Below are positions 61,647 through 64,000 of a DNA stretch of 64,000 nt, in pieces. The position numbers and the translations under genes were made by a program. The stretch comes from Candidatus Bathyarchaeia archaeon (GTDB lineage: Archaea; Thermoproteota; Bathyarchaeia; Bathyarchaeales; Bathycorpusculaceae). Within the stretch, counting starts at the first letter, position 1, and every line of letters begins with the position of its first letter. Below the pieces are notes generated by a model. That model did no database searches. It was given only the letters and a program-made list of their open reading frames with translations, and was not told where the DNA came from. The stretch is taken from assembly GCA_038873195.1 (NCBI GenBank), contig JAVZEV010000001.1, positions 1,392,284 through 1,456,283 of the forward strand, written 5' to 3'.

Positions 61647-62636
61647 ATGGGTTTGGATATAGCGTTTATTCTTCGTGTTCTAGTTTTTCCAGGGTTCACT
61701 TTCATTTTGTTGTTTACAATGTTTTGCGATTGGGTTGAAAGGAAAATTGAGGCGCGGATGCAGAATAGGATGGGACCTACATATACTGGTCCACTTGGCG
61801 TTTTTCAACCGCTTGCTGACTGTGTTAAACTTTTAACCAAGGAGGACATTGTTCCATTTAACGTAAAAGAGTTCGCTTTCAAATTCGCTCCAATTCTCTC
61901 ATTTTCGATTTTTGTTTTCTCATTCGTCTTCCTGCCAATTGATGGAGCAAATATCGTTTTCAATTCAAACTTTGAAGGCGACTTAATTATTGTCTTAACA
62001 TTAGTTTCAATTGCCAATTTCTTTCTTTTCCTTTCAGGTTGGTCTTCATTTAACCCTTACAGTGCAATAGGCGCTACAAGAGTTTTGACTCAGTTTTTGG
62101 GTTATGATATTCCTCTTTTCATTCTTGCATTGGCTCCAGCTTTTTTGGCTAAAAGTCTTAGTTTTTCAGTTATTGCCGCTGATCAGGATGTGCCATTTGC
62201 CTTTATAATCCCATGGGCTTTCGTGCTGTTTATTATTACGCTTCAAGCGGAGTTGGAGAAAGACCCGTTTGATGTTCCGCACGCTGAGACGGAGATAGTT
62301 GGTGGATACGAAACTGAATATACGGGTAGAAGATTGGCTTTTCTTAAACTTGCTAAAGACGTGCAAATAGTGCTTGGAGCAGCCATCGCTGTTGAACTTT
62401 TCTTAGGCGGCCCCTATGGACCAACTTTTTATGGTCCATCTGCCTTGTGGTATACGTTGTGGTTTACGCTTAAACTACTTGTGGTTGTGGCACTTACAGA
62501 GTATTTGACATGCGTTTTTGCGAGGTTGCGTATTGATCAAGTGCTTGCTGTCAACTGGAAGGTGCTTCTGCCTTTTGCGTTTCTTTCTCTTGCTGCGGCT
62601 GTTGGAGTGGGCTTGTGGTTTAACCTGTTGAGGTGA
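61647..62636 (+). CDS. nuoH: NuoH-like membrane subunit
   Basis: 329 residues from the ATG at 61647 with GAGGAG upstream; a longer reading would overlap the L2 motif of the previous gene. About eight membrane helices. Characteristic loops are CDWVERKIEARMQNRMGPTYTGPLGVFQPLADCVKLLTKED and ELEKDPFDVPHAETEIVGGYETEYTGRR shortened here to their key parts: ERKIEARMQNRMGP and DPFDVPHAETEIVGG. NuoH anchors the peripheral arm and lines the ion path next to it. Confidence 0.95.
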   Translation: MGLDIAFILRVLVFPGFTFILLFTMFCDWVERKIEARMQNRMGPTYTGPLGVFQPLADCVKLLTKEDIVPFNVKEFAFKFAPILSFSIFVFSFVFLPIDGANIVFNSNFEGDLIIVLTLVSIANFFLFLSGWSSFNPYSAIGATRVLTQFLGYDIPLFILALAPAFLAKSLSFSVIAADQDVPFAFIIPWAFVLFIITLQAELEKDPFDVPHAETEIVGGYETEYTGRRLAFLKLAKDVQIVLGAAIAVELFLGGPYGPTFYGPSALWYTLWFTLKLLVVVALTEYLTCVFARLRIDQVLAVNWKVLLPFAFLSLAAAVGVGLWFNLLR

Positions 62637-62642
62637 AGGTGA

Positions 62643-63017
62643 ATGGCTAAGTTATCGCCAATTTTGAAGGAAGTGCTCGTTCACCTTTTTAAGAAGCCTG
62701 CAACCCACAGATATCCAGAAGAGAAGACGCGTGTTCCCGCCGGTTTCCGCGGCAGACAAGTATTTGATATAAATCTCTGCATTAGTTGTGGCTTGTGCGC
62801 TAGGGATTGCCCTGCAAAGGCTATTGAGATGGTTGAGGTTGATGGAAAGTTGAGGCCGCTTTTTCATCTGGACCGCTGCATATTCTGTTATCAGTGTGCT
62901 GAAAGTTGTCCCAGAAATGCGATTAAAAGTTCGGAGATTTTCGAGTTAGCCTCAACAAATAAATCCGATTTGATTGTAAAGCCTAAAGCAGATAGCTTGA
63001 GCGGAGGCGTTTTGTAG
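62643..63017 (+). CDS. nuoI: NuoI-like ferredoxin subunit with two [4Fe-4S] clusters
   Basis: 124 residues. Two cluster motifs are complete: CISCGLCARDCPAKAIEM and CIFCYQCAESCPRNAIKSS. It would connect soluble ferredoxin to the cluster of the NuoB-like subunit. The ATG at 62643 follows AAGGTGA, 6 bp after NuoH. There is no sign of NuoE, F or G genes nearby, consistent with a complex that takes electrons from ferredoxin rather than NADH. Confidence 0.95.
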   Translation: MAKLSPILKEVLVHLFKKPATHRYPEEKTRVPAGFRGRQVFDINLCISCGLCARDCPAKAIEMVEVDGKLRPLFHLDRCIFCYQCAESCPRNAIKSSEIFELASTNKSDLIVKPKADSLSGGVL

Positions 63018-63018
63018 G

Positions 63019-63483
63019 ATGATTGTTGAGTTGCTTGCTGTTGGATTGGTTGTTTCGGCTTGTTTGGCAATCTACCTTGATGAGGCAGTGTATTCCGTTG
63101 CTTCTTTGGCTTGCATGTTTGTTTTAATGGCTATTTTGTATGCTTTAAATGATGCTTTGTTTGTAGCTGTTTTCCAGTTGGCTGTTGGTGCTGGAACTTT
63201 GGCTGTTCTCTTCTTGGCTGGTGAAATGTTAAGCGCGAAACCAGAAAAGGAGAAGCCCTTAAAGAAAATTTTTCCAGTTGCCTTGCTTGCAATTGTTTTA
63301 TCTCTTCCGTCAATTTTCTTATCTGTTTCTGTTACGCCAGGTAATGTTTCTCCAAGTTTTTCATTTGCTGATGCACTTTGGAATTTAAGAGCTATAGACG
63401 TGATACTGCAGGGGTTTGTTATAATGACCGTTGCTCTGGGCATTGCAATAGTCCTATATGAGCGAAATGATGGTGAAAGCTAA
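63019..63483 (+). CDS. nuoJ: NuoJ-like membrane subunit
   Basis: 154 residues with five membrane helices, ending in the VLYERNDGES tail. The segment LNDALFVAVFQLAVGAGTLAVLFLAGEML is the NuoJ helix 3 pattern (Y-x-L-x-A-x-F-x-A-x-x-Q-x-x-V-Y-x-G-A). Its start is 1 bp after NuoI, and the stop overlaps NuoK (TAATG). NuoJ is part of the E-channel that links quinone or hydrogenase chemistry to ion pumping. Confidence 0.85.
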   Translation: MIVELLAVGLVVSACLAIYLDEAVYSVASLACMFVLMAILYALNDALFVAVFQLAVGAGTLAVLFLAGEMLSAKPEKEKPLKKIFPVALLAIVLSLPSIFLSVSVTPGNVSPSFSFADALWNLRAIDVILQGFVIMTVALGIAIVLYERNDGES

Positions 63484-63812
63484 TGGATTACATGATTTTG
63501 TCGGTTGTTTTGCTTGCCGTTGGCATTTACGGCTTATTGACCAAGCGTCACCTTGTTAAAGTGTTAATTTCCATTGAAATTATTGCGGTGGCAGCGTCAA
63601 TGAATTTTGTGCTGTTAGCCTCTTCTTTGAATAGAACTTTAGGCGAAGCATTTCTGATACTTGCTTTTTCCACGGACACTTGCGTAACCGCCATAGTATT
63701 AGCTTTGCTGGTTATAGTCGTCAAAAAGTATGGAACGTGCGACATTAGAAAGCTGGCAGAAATAGAGCAGAGTGCAGATGAGGAGCAGACAAAATTTGAG
63801 GCTGAGCAGTGA
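63483..63812 (+). CDS. nuoK: NuoK/MrpC-like membrane subunit
   Basis: 109 residues, three membrane helices. LLTKRHLVKVLISIEIIAVAASMNFVLLAS carries the two membrane glutamate/lysine positions of NuoK (here Glu in ISIEII) and AFLILAFSTDTCVTAIVLALLVIVVKKYGT the third helix. It resembles NuoK and the MrpC antiporter subunit. The terminal acidic tail overlaps the next gene. Confidence 0.85.
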   Translation: MDYMILSVVLLAVGIYGLLTKRHLVKVLISIEIIAVAASMNFVLLASSLNRTLGEAFLILAFSTDTCVTAIVLALLVIVVKKYGTCDIRKLAEIEQSADEEQTKFEAEQ

Positions 63813-64000
63813 AGGATTCTTTGAAGTAGCAAAGTATTGGGTGCTGCCCTTAATTTTAGGCTCAATAATTGGCTTAGCCATATTCCTCCTTGTCTACATT
63901 TACAAACTGCTAAATTATGCGTCATTTATTATTGTAAACTGGAATTCTTCATTTCTTTTAGCCTCAACAATTGTTGCGCTCCTCGGAGGATATTTAACAA
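63778..64000 (+). CDS. Start of a further membrane subunit, truncated by window end
   Basis: From the ATG at 63778 (or TTG at 63796) a frame stays open to the end, overlapping the NuoK end by 35 bp. 74 residues are visible with two hydrophobic segments (about 18-40 and 50-68: VLPLILGSIIGLAIFLLVYI and SSFLLASTIVALLGGYL). Position in the operon predicts a NuoL, M or N-type antiporter-like subunit, but no family motif lies in the visible part. Confidence 0.55.
   Translation, partial: MRSRQNLRLSSEGFFEVAKYWVLPLILGSIIGLAIFLLVYIYKLLNYASFIIVNWNSSFLLASTIVALLGGYLT

Overview
The window looks like chromosomal DNA of an archaeon, most likely an uncultured member of the Bathyarchaeia or a close Thermoproteota relative; the lineage is inferred from gene content, not tested. 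Archaeal marks are TATA-type promoters with near-leaderless starts, many TTG and GTG starts, archaeal-type tRNA and RNA enzymes (G10 tRNA methyltransferase, class I CCA-adding enzyme, UPF0200 and UPF0201 proteins), short adenylosuccinate synthetase, the PyrI regulatory chain, an Lhr-type helicase, HerA, and a four-subunit 2-oxoacid:ferredoxin oxidoreductase. Genes are dense and sit in short runs on both strands.

Layout. 1-1.7 kb: two type I signal peptidase-like genes, one probably catalytically dead, and a zinc-ribbon microprotein. 1.9-4.7 kb: the TldD/TldE pair. 4.8-9.0 kb: an acetyltransferase and large secreted proteins, one interrupted by an in-frame TAG. 9.2-14.1 kb: Lhr helicase and small metabolic or cysteine-rich genes. 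14.1-17 kb: a hybrid two-component pair (multi-PAS kinase plus receiver). 17-22 kb: sugar isomerase-like protein, RNase Z, tRNA methyltransferase, PRPP synthetase and a class II HMG-CoA reductase. 22-24 kb: a membrane protein with two small secreted beta proteins. 24-28.3 kb: RNA and nucleotide processing genes. 28.3-33.3 kb: membrane, zinc-ribbon and housekeeping small genes. 33.3-42.6 kb: purA behind an operator-like palindrome, a transporter, an HtrA-type protease, two tRNAs, an HTH/ATP-cone/NrdD-like protein without a glycyl-radical site, and divergent pyrB and pyrI. 42.7-48.3 kb: a B12-binding radical SAM enzyme, porGDAB and an acetyltransferase. 48.3-53.2 kb: HerA ATPase, a decayed surface gene and a NurA-like nuclease.

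53.3-58.9 kb is an integrated element directly behind tRNA-Ser(GCT): tyrosine recombinase, a PrimPol-helicase replication protein, a ribbon-helix-helix repressor, a winged-helix-like protein and two unknowns. I could not find its right attachment site, so it may be a remnant.

59.1-64 kb (truncated by the window end) is an operon for a membrane complex with NuoA, B, C/D, H, I, J and K-like subunits. Its large subunit keeps both cysteine pairs of a [NiFe] site, so it reads as a group 4 hydrogenase in complex I architecture. With the ferredoxin-linked oxidoreductase upstream it suggests anaerobic metabolism in which reduced ferredoxin drives H2 evolution and ion pumping; that coupling is inference. 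Its NuoB-like gene lacks a usable start in its own frame and appears to need a +1 shift.
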